From positions 1,611,501 through 1,675,500 of the forward strand of contig JABELC010000008.1 in NCBI GenBank assembly GCA_028455995.1: a DNA stretch of 64,000 bases, written 5' to 3'. The position numbers and the translations under genes were made by a program. The stretch comes from Scleromitrula shiraiana. Lineage: Eukaryota; Ascomycota; Leotiomycetes; Helotiales; Sclerotiniaceae. The notes under the pieces are model-generated. The model saw only the letters and a program-made list of their open reading frames with translations. It searched no databases and was not told where the DNA came from. Positions 33,534 through 45,143 of the stretch are shown here, in pieces; position 1 is the first letter of the stretch, and each line of letters opens with the position of its first letter.

Positions 33534-36510
33534 CTACCATTCGTATGCTTCATACTCTTTCCAGACCTCAAAGCCCAATTTCTCGTAGAACCCCCGAATG
33601 ACAACCCAATCAATACATACTCCTTTAACTCCTCGATTCTTCATGTTTTCCATCGCGTTAACCAATAATCCTAACCCAACCCCCTTTCCTCTGAAAGATT
33701 CATCTACACCAACACATGCAATCAAGCCCGTTTTATTCCCTGATGGCATGAGTGGTAAGAATGCAAAATCCTCACACAACACTGCAGAAGGCGAGCACAT
33801 TAAGGTCCATCCTACTTGATCCCCAGTAGATGTAAATGCAATCAAAACTTCATGATGCTGACCTGCAGAAGCTAGTTTTGTGTACGCTTGGACCCAGCCC
33901 TGAATATATTAGATATAGACTGAAATGAACTGTTATAGGTGAGCTTACATTGAAATTATTGGCCTTTTGCTTAGCAATACAAACTTCGAAGGAATCTGGT
34001 GACATTGGTATAAACCTATAAGGAAGTTTGTCAACTCTCTCGACGATGTCAATTGGCGCAATAGGTGAGGATATTTCGCGGTACAGGTCTCGTGCGGTAG
34101 GCGCGATACATTTATGAAAACCTGATGAAATGATAAGCATTTAGTTCAGGAATTCAAGACGCGTTGTGTCTAAGATATAAAATACCTCTATGTAGGAAGA
34201 AGTTTCTATATTCCACATCAAACTCCAACGGTACCCCAGGCCAAAAGCGAGGAAAGACAGAGCCAATCGATAAGAGACCAAGTTGGTGTCTCAGTTTCTG
34301 GTGTTCATTTTTCATCCGTACCATCAAAGCGGTGCCGATACCAATTCCTCGATAGTCTGGCATAACTCCAATGCAAGAGATTTGGCTTGTTTGCCCATCT
34401 TGAAGGTATGAAAGACAGAACCCTTTGTCGTGTAGAAAATGACACCCGTTTCCAGATAAGAGATAACTTTTTAGACGGTTGAACTCGATGGGCCACGCAT
34501 GAAAGATTTGGTTCCACATATTCCAGATGTTGTCAATATCCTCCTCTGAGCCTGTAAATTGACGAACAACATGTTCTGTCTTTGGCAAACAGACAGGTAG
34601 CACTCCTTGCGCCGTTATGAAACCGAAAATCACTTCAATTGCTGTTTTGAAAGCCGGAACGGTAGGTTCGTAGATTGCGATGTAGTTCGCGATCAACTCG
34701 GTGTCTTCAAGAAAATCATATGGATCACACGTTGCAATTGTGATGAGCTTAGGACCAAACTGTTTTCCAAGGAATAGTCCCATCTCTTTCTGATACGGGC
34801 TAAAGTTTGCATTTCTCGTGGCAAGTATGATTATATCAGCGTCTGATATATTTTTTGTTTCTTCCTCCGACAAAGGTAATCCTTCGTGGAACTGCATACC
34901 GATGGCATTACTGCAATGGGCCCGTATGAAATTGAGATACGTGTCCAAAGTTTTCGACCGTGTTTCTGTTTCCTCACCACTGTCAACAGCACCACCACCC
35001 AAATGCGCTTGACCTGGAGTTATTAACAAAATTTTGATAGGTGGTGTAGAAACATTTATGGGCAGAAAACCAGGTTCACTTCGAACAATAGTCGTGCTTT
35101 TTGCATATATTTCAGAAGCAATTCTTTCCGATTCGATGTCCACGCCCTCAATACTCAAGCCTGTGGATACAAGAGGTGTCGATGCGTTAGAGAGGTATTT
35201 CAATTTAAGACTCATTACCCGAATCACTGAAGCCTCAATTGATTGTTGTGAAATTTCTCCTGATTTAACTGCACCTATGACCGCTTCTATAGCACCGATC
35301 TGAGCTTTGATTGTGTGACATACCATCAGACAATCAACCCCGGCCTGCGATCAATTAGCCATTCCTGTGAAATATGGAGTTAATGCGAAGGGCATTCAAG
35401 TACTAGGCGGTCTCACTTTTAATGCCATTACAGCCCCATTTTCTGTGCCGTACCTTGCTCTCACACCATCCATTTCAAGACAATCACTCACAATCAACCC
35501 ATTATACTTCATATCATGACGTAAAACGTTTATTACGTTTGGATTCAGTGTTGCTGGTAGATCTGCAGAGGAATTCTCATTGCTGAGCTTTAGTCGAGGT
35601 AAAGATATATGAGCTGTCATAATAGCTTCTGCGCCCTCTACTACTGCTCTCCTAAAAGGAACCAATTCACAAGCTTCTAACTCTTCCTGACATTTTGAAA
35701 TGACGGGTAGTCCATGATGTGAGTCTACTGCTGTATCACCGTGACCAGGGAAGTGTTTAACGCAAGATAGTATTCCATTTCGCCGGAAACTTTTGACCTG
35801 CTCAGACACAAATCTTCCGACAGTCTCTGGATCATCTGAGAAGGAACGGACTCCGATGACCGGATTCCTTGGCTCAGAGTTGATATCCGCTACTGGGCCA
35901 TAATTCATATTGATACCGGAAGCTTTCAAGGTCTTGGCTGTGCATTCCGCAACCTTGAACGCATTCGAGGCATTTCCAGTTGCACCTAGGGTCATGGAAC
36001 CGGGGAGTTGTGCTGCTATAGGTGGGTTAATACGTGTGACGAGACCATTTTCTTGGTCGATTGCAATAAATAGATTTTGTGAATGTTTTGCAGACTTGGC
36101 AATCTCTTGCAAGGAATTGGTGAGGTAAAGAAGTTGGGACGCTGTAGAAACATTTCTTTGGAACAAGATAACAGTCCCAACTTTATAAGTTGTTATAAGT
36201 GTCCTAATATCTGCATTGGCAACGTGACCGTCAAAACCTACGATAAAAAGCTGAAACTGTGTCAATTATATATATTGAGCAGCATCAGGCGTACGCAATC
36301 TCAACTCTGTCTTACGCCATTCTACTTCCTCAATCCCTGCGACCACATAACAACCAAGAGGGATTGAGATCTCCAAACAACCTAAAGGAGCTATGGGAAT
36401 ATATAAGAGTTGGGAATTGAATTTCATACCTGTCCAACACTTTGCCTGAGCTCTTCATCGGACCATGAACTGTTTACAGGATTTAAAGTTTTGTTTGTGT
36501 CGATCGCCAT
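33534..36510 (-). CDS. GH3 beta-N-acetylglucosaminidase (NagZ-like) fused to two GNAT acetyltransferase domains
   Basis: Five exons on the minus strand (36430-36510, 35417-36256, 34186-35344, 33949-34121, 33534-33899) give 872 residues. The N-terminal GH3 barrel has 'LFIVGFDG', 'FIAIDQENGLVTRI', the NagZ-type loop 'KHFPGHGDTAVDSHHGLP' (about 194-211, with the His/Asp acid-base dyad), and 'LIVSDCLEMDGV' with the nucleophile Asp near 285. A GH3 C-terminal domain follows (about 395-550, 'ADIIILATRNANFSPYQKEM'). Then come two GNAT modules: 'ISCIGVMPDYRGIGIGTALMVRMK' (acetyl-CoA loop near 639-644) and 'ACVGVDESFRGKGVGLGLL' (near 821-826), ending 'GFYEKLGFEVWKEYEAYEW'. No signal peptide is evident, so it is likely intracellular. 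GH3 members of this type remove GlcNAc from chitin- or peptidoglycan-derived fragments; a coupled acetylation of the released amino sugar is inference. The Atg22-like gene starts divergently 741 bases away. Confidence 0.92.
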
Positions 36511-37251
36511 CGCACTCCCCTAGTCCTTGAGATTGTAATTCGGGATGGTGAAAATATATTAGATTTCTAATCGGCCACCTTTTTGATATACAAGGAGGCC
36601 TTCAATAACTTCCCTTTCTAAAGTAGAAACGCGTTGATTGAGATGCGAACAATTGTAACAACATCGCTCGCAGCACGGTGACGGTGCACCCAGATGCAGT
36701 ACCAAGCATGCTAGAACTATTTGTCACAAAAGAATGAGATCAGGTGATCAACTGGATCTGACTAAGGGTTCGCTCCCCCTCTAGATAGATCAATCAACAA
36801 GCTTTTGACTATGCTCCTTTTTGTGTGACACTATCATCTATGAAATTTGAACCGAGGTTATTCCTCTCAACCTCAGAACTACGTCGTAGACTCTGGAACC
36901 TTAAGTTTCAATACAACAATTAATCATCAAGTTCATTATCAGATATTGAGGAATACTCAAGCACTGATGAGCATGTTCCAGTCTCAAATTTCTTGTATGC
37001 TACATAATTTCGAGTGGTGAACTTGTTTCTGTTTCATCCGGAAATCAATTAGTACAAATCATGCAGCACGCACAACATTCTTATCGTTTACATCCAACCA
37101 AACACCTAGGATATGATAGAATGCAAATGCATATTCATAAATAGGGAAGGTGACTCAATGCATATGATGTTGATAGGACCCTCGTTGCCGTGAACCACGA
37201 CGATCGCTATCAGGGCTTATATATATTAACGGACATTGTCCCCTCTTTACG
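36511..37251. promoter_or_regulatory. Divergent promoter region, GH3-GNAT and Atg22-like genes
   Basis: The 741 bases separate two diverging start codons, so the promoters of both genes must lie here. No coding frame and no known regulator site is convincing. Confidence 0.5.
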
Positions 37252-39362
37252 ATGTCTTCCTCCTCTTCGCGGATTCGAAGTTCTTCGAGGGAACCATTAC
37301 TCAAAAACGAACTGAAGATGGAGCACCCCTCTACAGAGGCTAAAGACAACACAAAAAAAGATATTAATACGATACGCGCAAATGAAAGTACGAATATTGA
37401 TGAAACAAAATCAAAACGTATAAAAGAAACTCTTGAAAAATATGAACAGGTATTTGGTATTGATGAGGACGCATTCGATCAACCCACAACTACAAGGAAG
37501 GAGTTATGGTCATTTTACCTTTATTGCAATGTAAGCATCAATCGAGTTAAACCTAGGAAAATACTGATAGAATCGAATATAGGGAGATAATGGGGTAGGA
37601 CCTATCAGTTACTCCCAAGCGTTGTTCCAATCAGCTCTAAGTAGAGATGGGTGGGATCCAGCCATTACACCAAACCAGAAAGGCAATTGCACAACAGGAG
37701 GATGTGTGATCGCCTGGGGCTCTGGCACGAGATCTGTTTCTAGTGTGGTATTAATTGCAAATGGGCTTTGTTTTACTGTTATGACGATTATTTTTGTGGC
37801 TCTTGGGTCAGCAGCTGATTATGGAAGTTTTGGAAGATGGTTACTTTTATTCTTGACAGTTGTTGTAAGTGATACAAACAATCGATTGTAACAATTTGGA
37901 AATTATTGCTGACGAATATAGTGCTGGATATTTCAATATGGAATGATTGCTATTAGGGAACCTAGCCAGTGGCCTACAGCTATGGCACTTTATATCGTGT
38001 CTTATATATCTTACGGCGTCAGTATGTTCACGTCCTTACATTGTCCAATCCTGACTTGTTATCCCAGGCAACACTCGTGTTTTTTTCTGCGCTATTTCCA
38101 AGACTTGCTCGCTACATGCCACATGTCCGGAAGTCCAGAGAAGAAGATCTCAAGAATGGCAAAATCACTCAGGAAGAATATGACAACATTGAAAGCATGG
38201 AACGTAATCATATCAGCAATATTTCCACAGCGCATTCGAACATCGGTTATCTCCTTACCCTGGCTATTAGCCTCTCGGTCTTACTGCCTCTACAAGGAGA
38301 TGCGCTTGCAAATAACCTAGCCTTATGTCTCACGAACTCATGTAAGTACTCCATCCTTCTAATATCAAACCACTTATGTTGTCCAGACTGGGTGATCCTC
38401 GGCCTACCCTGGTTCATTTTTCAACAACGTCGTCCCGGCCCCTCTCTCCCCAAAGGAAGTTCCTACTTAACAATAGGCTGGAAACAAGTCTACCTCTCCC
38501 TCCTCGAAATCCGTCACCTCCCCCAAACATTCCTCTACCTCCTCGGGTTCTTCCTCCTCGCCGACGGTCTAAATACAACCTCCACCCTTGTATCCCTCAT
38601 CCAAAACGAAGTAATCTCATTTTCCTTCCTCGAGCTAACCTACCTAGGGCTCTCTCAAGCCGCTACTTCTACTTTCTCCACTTTCGGATTCTGGTATATT
38701 CAAAAATATTTCGGTATTCGTACTAAAACTATGTTCATGATCACAAATTTCTTCAGTGTTTTGATACCCTTATATGGGATGCTGGGAATTTGGACAAACA
38801 CAGTGGGATATCATCATGTGAGGGACTTTTGGCTCTATAATATCATTTTTGGATTATTTCAAGCCCCGTATTATGCGTATGCCCAGACGATGATGAGTGA
38901 AGTTACGCCGAGAGGATATGAGGGGATGTTTTTTGGTTTGTTTGGTATTACCAATAGAGCTGTATGTCCTGATCTCTATCCCCTATTTATTCGTAGTGCA
39001 GGTTCAATGATTAGAATTAACGATATTAGTCCTCTATAATCGGCCCAAATGTTGTGCAAGCTATCATCAATAACACGAATAACAATTGGATGGGATTCCC
39101 ATTCTTATTCTCATTGTGTGCTGGTGCTAGTATGGTGATTTGGTTTGTGGATGTTGAGAAGGGGAGGGAGAATTGTAGAGTCTATGTTGAGGAGAGGAAG
39201 ATAGTTAGGGTGGCAAGGGAGGCGGGAGTGGCGAGGGAGGATATTGCTGAGGGTGTTCTGGTGGGTGCATTGGATGAACCTACCATTGGAGAGAATGTTG
39301 GGCGTAGAGGTGTAAAGGGGAAAGGGGATGATAGAGTTCATGGTGTAGAGGTAGATACGTAG
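37252..39362 (+). CDS. Atg22-like MFS permease
   Basis: Six exons (37252-37530, 37583-37864, 37922-38017, 38068-38341, 38387-38961, 39030-39362) give 612 residues. The hydrophilic N-terminus (about 85 residues) is followed by 'ELWSFYLYCNGDNGVGPISYSQALFQSAL', the signature of the Atg22 family, and by about twelve TM segments. A central loop contains 'HVRKSREEDLKNGKITQEEYDNIESMERN'. Late features are 'FGIRTKTMFMITNFFSVLIPLYGMLGIW' and 'YAQTMMSEVTPRGYEGMFFGLFGITNRASSIIGP'. Yeast Atg22 exports amino acids from the vacuole after autophagic breakdown. Filamentous fungi have several paralogues, some of them probably plasma-membrane permeases, so vacuolar location is only likely. Splicing of intron 1 rebuilds the CNGDNGVGP motif. 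Codons 38440-38620 are unusually C-rich compared with the rest of the gene. Confidence 0.92.
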
Positions 39363-39889
39363 AATTATATGGGTTTCTGAGTCAAGCTTCGGAGCCATAT
39401 TTCAGTCAAATACTATAATCAGAAACTATATTTTATTTTCAAGGTAATTCATTTTTTAATGTCTGTTTACAAAATAGACATCAAAAACATTTCGCTTAAA
39501 TTCATTTTGAACGTCTGTTCAAAGAATAAAGATTCAAATATGTATTAAGTAAATTTGTTTTGAGTATTTATGTATAGTAATATAGATACTGTGGATCTTA
39601 ATATTCACTTCATAAATTTGATTGTATATAAACTGAATGAACATTCAAAATCTGAATATCTCGCTTTATGTAGTATTGATGTTGGAATTAGATGTTCCCA
39701 ATCTACTCCATACCTTATGATTCTGATTTATACCGCATCAGAGTGATACCCCCTCTAGATATACAAACATAAAAACATACAAACCCAAGTGAGTAAATAG
39801 TAGGCTATTCCGATATCGACATGCCAACTTAGACAATCCTGTTTCCAACATTAAAAACACCTAAAATTTAACCTCCCCAATCCTACGAT
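39363..39889. repeat. AT-rich convergent gap with degenerate GTCTGTTCA-type repeat
   Basis: The gap lies between the 3' ends of two convergent genes. It holds GTCTGTTTA at 39461 and GTCTGTTCA at 39513, and CATTCAAAA/TTCAAATATG-like words that recur in other AT-rich gaps of the window. Confidence 0.5.
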
Positions 39890-41130
39890 CTAAGCAACCC
39901 TAACAACCACCTTCCCAAAATGCCCCCCACCACTCAAATACCCCAACGCCTCCGCCGCCTCCTCAAACCCAAACACCCGATCCACAACCGGCCTAATCTG
40001 CTTCTCCTCATACCACGCCAACATCTCCTCAAACCTCTCTCTCGGACCATTCAAAATCCCCTTCAGCGTAACGTTTCTCCTTAGTGCCAATACATTCGTA
40101 TTAATCCTATCTGGAGAATTCTCATCTTCTTTTCCGGATAAGTAGCCGATTGCGTTGATGAGACCGCCGAAGGAAATGCAGTCGAAGGATTGGCGGAGGG
40201 TGAGGGCCCCGCCGGTTTCGAATATGTTGGTTATACCCTGCGAGGAGGTGATGCGGTTGATTTCTGAGGACCATTGGGGGTGGGTTTTGTAGTTTATTAG
40301 GTGGTTGGCGCCGAGATCTTGGGCTTGCTTTAGTTTCTCGTCTGAGGATGAGATTATGAAAACTGCGAGTTGTTAGTTTTGTTATTGATGTGAGATTACA
40401 CCGAGAGTGGGTGACTAGGGAATGCGGTAAAGATAGGGAGATTCTTTAATGTTGAAAGAAAAGGTGAGATCTCAATGTTGTGAATATGAATACTCAGATC
40501 CCATCAATAAGGATAAGCCGAAAACAAATTCTTACCTTCCATCCCACTAGCTTTGGAAATCTGCAGTCCACTAATCGATACACCACCAGTTCCTTGAAGC
40601 AAAACACTCTCCCCTTCTCCACCCGGTTGACCCAACGGCCTCATCCCATTAATGGCCATCCAAGCCGTAACCCCCGCAATCGGCAACGTACAAGCCTCCT
40701 CATGACTTAAATAGTCCGGCTTCCTCACCAACCCCTCCCCATTAAAAACCCTATACTCCTGCAAACAACCCTCCAACGGCAGCCCCAACCCACTGTTCAT
40801 ATCCTCCGCCTTCACCTGCCCACTCAAATGCGTCTGATTAAAAATAGCAAGCACGTGGTCCCCGGCTTTCCAGCGCGGAGAATTAGACGTGATGATCGTG
40901 CCTGAGATGTCGGAACAGGGTACTAGGGATGAGGTTTCGTTCTCGGTCGCTTTGTGGTGGTTGTATTCTCCTCGGATTACTTCGGTGTCGCGGTAGTTGA
41001 GGGCGACGGTATTGATTTTTACGAGGACTTCACCGTTGCCTGGGACGGGCATGGCACTAGTGCCTAGTGTGAGGTCTTGGAGGCCAGTTTGTTTGGTCGT
41101 CCATTGTCTGTTCACTGTTGGGAGAGACAT
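39890..41130 (-). CDS. Zinc-binding-type alcohol dehydrogenase / quinone oxidoreductase-like protein (MDR family)
   Basis: Two exons on the minus strand (40536-41130 and 39890-40362) give 355 residues. The N-terminal GroES-like domain reads 'GNGEVLVKINTVALNYRDTEVIRGEY' and 'LVPCSDISGTIITSNSPRWKAGDHV'. The nucleotide-binding part has 'ACTLPIAGVTAWMAI', then 'VLLQGTGGVSISGLQISKASGMEVFIISSSDEKLKQAQDLGANHLINY', with the G-x-G-x-x turn and serine patch suited to NADP(H). The end is 'GHFGKVVVRVA'. The structural-zinc Cys cluster of true alcohol dehydrogenases is not seen, so a quinone- or enone-reductase role is more likely. The start at 41130 (MSLPTVNRQW) fits family alignments; an in-frame ATG at 41214 would add 28 residues with no family counterpart. 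The substrate is unknown. Confidence 0.9.
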
Positions 41131-41835
41131 GATGGTTTCTGTTTTGGAGATGTTGAGTATGAGGAAACTTCCTTCTACGAAACTGGAATGAGGGAGTTTA
41201 TAGCAAAACTCCAACTTATAGGAAAATTTCCCGATGTTCTTGAACTACAAAGCGATCGTTCATCGCCCCACTACACTACAAGTTTCTCTTGTTTGCATTC
41301 CCAGCATTGCGGTATCCTTGTGGGGAAGCCGAATTCCCGATTATGTAGATCTAGATGCATCGTTCGAGCCACTAGAATTATGATGGTTTATTTAGTTCAT
41401 GTAGGGCTATATATAAATAAAGTTTTCTGACATCTGGATGTTTATATTGTGAACAGAAATTCAGAATGAATCTGCTTAAAGTAAACTTCAATGTTTATGG
41501 TTCTTAGAGATTTTCAATGAGAAGATGTTTCAATATACATATTTTGATCAGACATTCAAAACGAATTGGGTTACAATGTATTTAAATATCTATATTTCAT
41601 ATATACATTCAAAGAAAAGATAGTTGAATGTCTGTATCTTCATCAGACATTGAGAGTTTGATCAGTTCAAGTGGTATCATCTCGGACCATGACTGACAAC
41701 CTATAATATCATGCGAAGCGAGTCATATCGAGGGGTAAATTACCGACCTCTTCATAATACACAAGATTGAACACTTTGTCTATTGTTACATTTCTCGTGG
41801 CAGTTTGAATCATCTACAAAGGTAAATCCCTGTAG
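41131..41835. repeat. AT-rich gap with degenerate dispersed repeat
   Basis: This is the promoter side of the oxidoreductase and the 3' flank of CDC123. The part 41440-41660 is AT-rich and carries CAGACATTCAAAA, TACATTCAAAG and GTCTGTAT words in both orientations, as in the other repeat-bearing gaps. Confidence 0.5.
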
Positions 41836-43077
41836 CTAATCCTCTTCACTCTCTTCTCCAGCTTTCATCATTTCTACCTCGCCATCTAACATCCTCCTCC
41901 AGTTTTCCGCAAACTCCCTCATGCCACTATCTCCACTCGCACCTGCTTCCACTACTTCCTTCGGCATTTTGTGAGCACTGTATTGTGGGCTTGCGAAACT
42001 GTATGCTTCCGGATCATCTTTCTTAACTAATCTGAGCTCTGGTCTCCACTCAATTTCTTCCACATCATCCGTTACATCATCTTCATCACTGCTCGAGATG
42101 GGTAGTGGCGGGCTTGATGATGAATCTGCGATGCCAAGTAGAGGCTGTGGTACAGGAAGGGTCAGAAGTTCGAGCCAGGAGAAGAGCAATGGATCGGTGC
42201 GAGGCGCCCAAGGGTTTATATCCACTAATCGGACCTTGTCATATGGTTCTGGTATGTATACATCGAATGCAAAATCAGTATCGGGGAATGTATCTTTCAA
42301 AGTTTTGTCGAAATAAGTCTGAATTGCATCTCTTAATGTTGGAATTAAGGGGAATAAAAAGTCGAAATGATTTAGATCTCTCTGACATATGCCAATTAAC
42401 CTTCTATCCCGAACGAAGCATCTAAATTCGCATGATGGGTTAACTTTAAACCACTTGCGCAACACCAAAACGTAATTTATATTGTCTTTTGTGAGAGTAG
42501 GATCGTCTGCGCAATCGTCGAAGGCATGTTCTAAATCATGGGTAATAAAATCGGAGGATTTGAGAAGTAGGTAAATGTCATTCGGCGTGGCGCATTCCAT
42601 GCTGTTCTTTTTCATACTGATCCATGTTGCATCTTTTGGTGCCGACCAGTTTAATTTGGGTACTACCAAGCCATCCAGCTCTGCGATTGTTTCTTGAATT
42701 TGTTTGTGAATCTCTGAGAATTGTTCAGAAGGATCTGGATCAGGGTCTTCGTCCCAACCATCACTGGTTGAATTATTGTTGTATGATTCTGGTGGAGGGA
42801 AAGTAGGAATTTCTGATGGAAGAACTATGCCATCTTCTCGAAGATATGAGAGGAACTCGGGAGTTAAAGGGATAATTCGGGATTTTAGAGTTGAGGATCG
42901 ATATCTTGAAAGTAGGTTAGTTGTGAATACTAATATATAGGACAATAGAATCTACTTTGGATGCCAATAATCGTATGAACAATGTAGTATGTGCGATCTC
43001 GTAATGGGTTTAAATGGTAGTTTAGTGAGGGGTTCAACCTCTTGAACTGGAGTCTCCAAGGTATCGAAAGCCGGCAT
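41836..43077 (-). CDS. CDC123: Cell division cycle protein 123 (D123 family)
   Basis: Two exons on the minus strand (42956-43077 and 41836-42904) give 396 residues. Cdc123 is an ATP-grasp chaperone that joins the eIF2 gamma subunit to alpha, an early step in building the translation initiation factor eIF2. Family blocks are 'SRIIPLTPEFLSYLREDGIVLP', 'VVPKLNWSAPKDATWI', 'MECATPNDIYLLLKSSDFITHDL', 'LRKWFKVNPSCEFRCFVRDRRLIGICQRDLNHF', and 'KVRLVDINPWAPRTDPLLFSW' with the metal-binding DINP. The 70-residue acidic C-terminal tail follows a Ser/Asp-rich insert. The single intron lies after 'YDYWHPK', as expected for N-terminal family sequence. The gene diverges from CWC21, 404 bases away. Confidence 0.95.
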
Positions 43078-43481
43078 TTTGGATATGGGATAAGACAAGA
43101 ATTGCCACAAACTGATTCTAGAGTAAATGGAGAGATATAGAGAAGAAGATATACTGATATTTATTATATGTTGTTATTATATGTTGTCAATTGTAAGAGA
43201 TCAACAATATGCAAGAATTGTGAGTCATGAATATATTTGATTGAATTTCATTGAGGGGCAATCGCATGTAACTTGAACATTAATATTATATTGCCAGGAT
43301 ATTTTACAAACCAACCAGTGTTATTAATCTTCACCGCCTTATGCGGCTTTATTCCTGGGCAAGCTTGATCTTTAGAACTCCATTTCAGCACCATTAGCTA
43401 TATAGTTCTGTATCCACTGCGCATACCTTCAGAACAAAACAATCTTCAAACTCATATACTTTAATTGCAAATTCAATAATC
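43078..43481. promoter_or_regulatory. Divergent promoter region of CDC123 and CWC21
   Basis: Short AT-rich spacer between two diverging start codons. No specific binding site is recognised. Confidence 0.5.
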
Positions 43482-44039
43482 ATGTCTTCCAATGTCGGAC
43501 TTACTACACCTAGAGGAAGTGGAACTTCCGGATACGTTCAACGAAATCTAGCTCACATCAAACCCCGCGACCAAGCCAAGCCCTATGACATTGATAGCTT
43601 AAAGCACCGACAACGACAACCCGACAAGGAAATCCTTGAGCATGATAGAAAGCGCGAAGTCGAGGTGAAAGTTTTTGAGCTGCGTGATAAGTTAGAAGAA
43701 GAAGGGTATGACTTTCAGTTCTGCTTCCTCTGGTCATTAGCTAATGCGATACATAGAGTTGACGAGGAGGAAATCGAAATTCAAGAAGCCGCTTTACGAA
43801 AGAAACTTTTAAATGAAATGGGAAGAGGTGGTGGTCCAAATAAGAGAGGTCTGAAAATGCATCAAGTACACGAGTTGGCCGAAGCAAAGATCCAACAGGA
43901 CAATAGGTTCAGAAGTGCATTGGGGATATCGAAGAATTACGAGGAGGGAAGTCACTGGAAAAAGCAGGAAGAAAGACAAAAAGCTGCGATGGAGAAAGAG
44001 GGAGATGCATCAGCTTCGGAGATTCCATCAAGTCGATGA
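43482..44039 (+). CDS. CWC21: Pre-mRNA splicing factor Cwc21 (cwf21 domain)
   Basis: The protein begins MSSNVGLTTPRGSGTSGYVQRN, the near-invariant N-terminus of Cwc21/SRm300 proteins, which sit in the catalytic spliceosome next to Prp8 and Snu114. I place a 51-nt intron at 43706-43756 (GTATGA..GCTAATG..ATAG). Removing it joins 'FELRDKLEEEGVDEEEIEIQEAALRKKLL', the cwf21 helix, without the hydrophobic insert YDFQFCFLWSLANAIHR that the unspliced frame would encode. Exons 43482-43705 and 43757-44039 give 168 residues. The intron is a multiple of three without a stop, so the unspliced frame is also open. The remainder is charged and helical and ends 'ASEIPSSR'. Confidence 0.93.
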   Translation: MSSNVGLTTPRGSGTSGYVQRNLAHIKPRDQAKPYDIDSLKHRQRQPDKEILEHDRKREVEVKVFELRDKLEEEGYDFQFCFLWSLANAIHRVDEEEIEIQEAALRKKLLNEMGRGGGPNKRGLKMHQVHELAEAKIQQDNRFRSALGISKNYEEGSHWKKQEERQKAAMEKEGDASASEIPSSR

Positions 44040-44225
44040 AGAAGCTTAGTGCAAATACAGGCAGAAATATCTGGATCCCTATAGGGCTGTATTCTCGAAC
44101 GACTAGGTCTTGTAAAATTTGCTGACATTTTTACTTCTGACATTTTTCCATCACTATGGTTGTCATACAAGGTTAGATTAAAATCCAATTTTCGTTTCTA
44201 TGTACCTGTGTATGATGCTAATTAT

Positions 44226-45143
44226 CTACAGTTTATGTCTCTTTTCACCGCTTGCAATCTTTCTAAATTCTTCCTGTGGTATACCCGCCGCGAATCTCTC
44301 CAAGCCTCCGAATACTTCTGCTACTCCCTGCGCATCAAGAATATCTTTTTCGGGCTTTCTAATCAAAGCTTTGATCTTAATCAAACTATCTCCAATCAAA
44401 TGCGGCCCTAGTCGGTTCTCAATCTCCTCGAATACCAATTCCCTGAACTTCGCGTCATTTCCCTTTCCAACATCGAAGACCTTGTTTACGAATCCCACAT
44501 TCAGCAACTCCTCCGATGTCAACTTCTTACTCATAATGAGGGCTTCGTTGGCCTTGCTGATTCCAAGACGTTGTACGAAAGCTCTAGAAGCTCCGCCTTC
44601 TGCAACAAGTCCTAAACTGGCAAAGGGAGTCAAGAGAAAGGTTTCTGGTGTGCAATATATAAAATCCGAGAATGCGATTAATGCCGCAGAAAGACCAACT
44701 GCTGGACCATTGAGGGCGGTAACAAGGATCTTTGGATGCGTATAGAAAGCATTGGTGATGTTGAGATTGTTTGCAACGAAGGTGCTGAGCCAGTGACGTG
44801 CGAGATCAGTTTCCGGAGGTTGCTGTCTACTAATTGAGACATCTGCACCACTATATCATCATTAGTTATGGTTATATATTGAGCATCTCAAGCAGGCCTT
44901 ACGCCGAGAAATATCGTCCTATGGTTATAACATTAGCAAAAAGATCTTCTAATAGAACGCAATGAAGAACCTACCCTTTCCTGTCAACACTGTAATAAAA
45001 ACTTCATCATGAGTAGCAATCTCCCTCAAGAATTTTGCAATAAGATAATAGCCATCTTGAGTCAAAGCATTAAGTTTCTTCTCATTATCTATGGTAATCA
45101 ACGCAATTCTGCCCTTGTACTCAAGCTTCACCGGTTCGCTCAT
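44226..45143 (-). CDS. Peroxisomal enoyl-CoA hydratase/isomerase (Eci1-like)
   Basis: Three exons on the minus strand (44975-45143, 44903-44918, 44226-44850) give 269 residues. The fold is crotonase: 'GRIALITIDNEKKLNALT', then the oxyanion-hole segment 'GRYFSAGADVS', 'KILVTALNGPAVGLSAALIAFSDFIYC', and 'TPFASLGLVAEGGASRAFVQRLG', whose Glu sits where yeast delta3,delta2-enoyl-CoA isomerase has its catalytic Glu. The C-terminus is HKL, a peroxisome-targeting PTS1 variant. Together these suggest an auxiliary enzyme of unsaturated fatty acid beta-oxidation. Exon 2 is only 16 nt; it completes GRYFSAG, and without it the oxyanion motif is lost. The exact activity (isomerase against hydratase) rests on resemblance. 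The gene diverges from PET100. Confidence 0.92.

Noticed and set aside
44200..44745. Plus-strand 181-residue frame
   Set aside because: It is antisense to the isomerase exon 3, whose reading has clear crotonase motifs.
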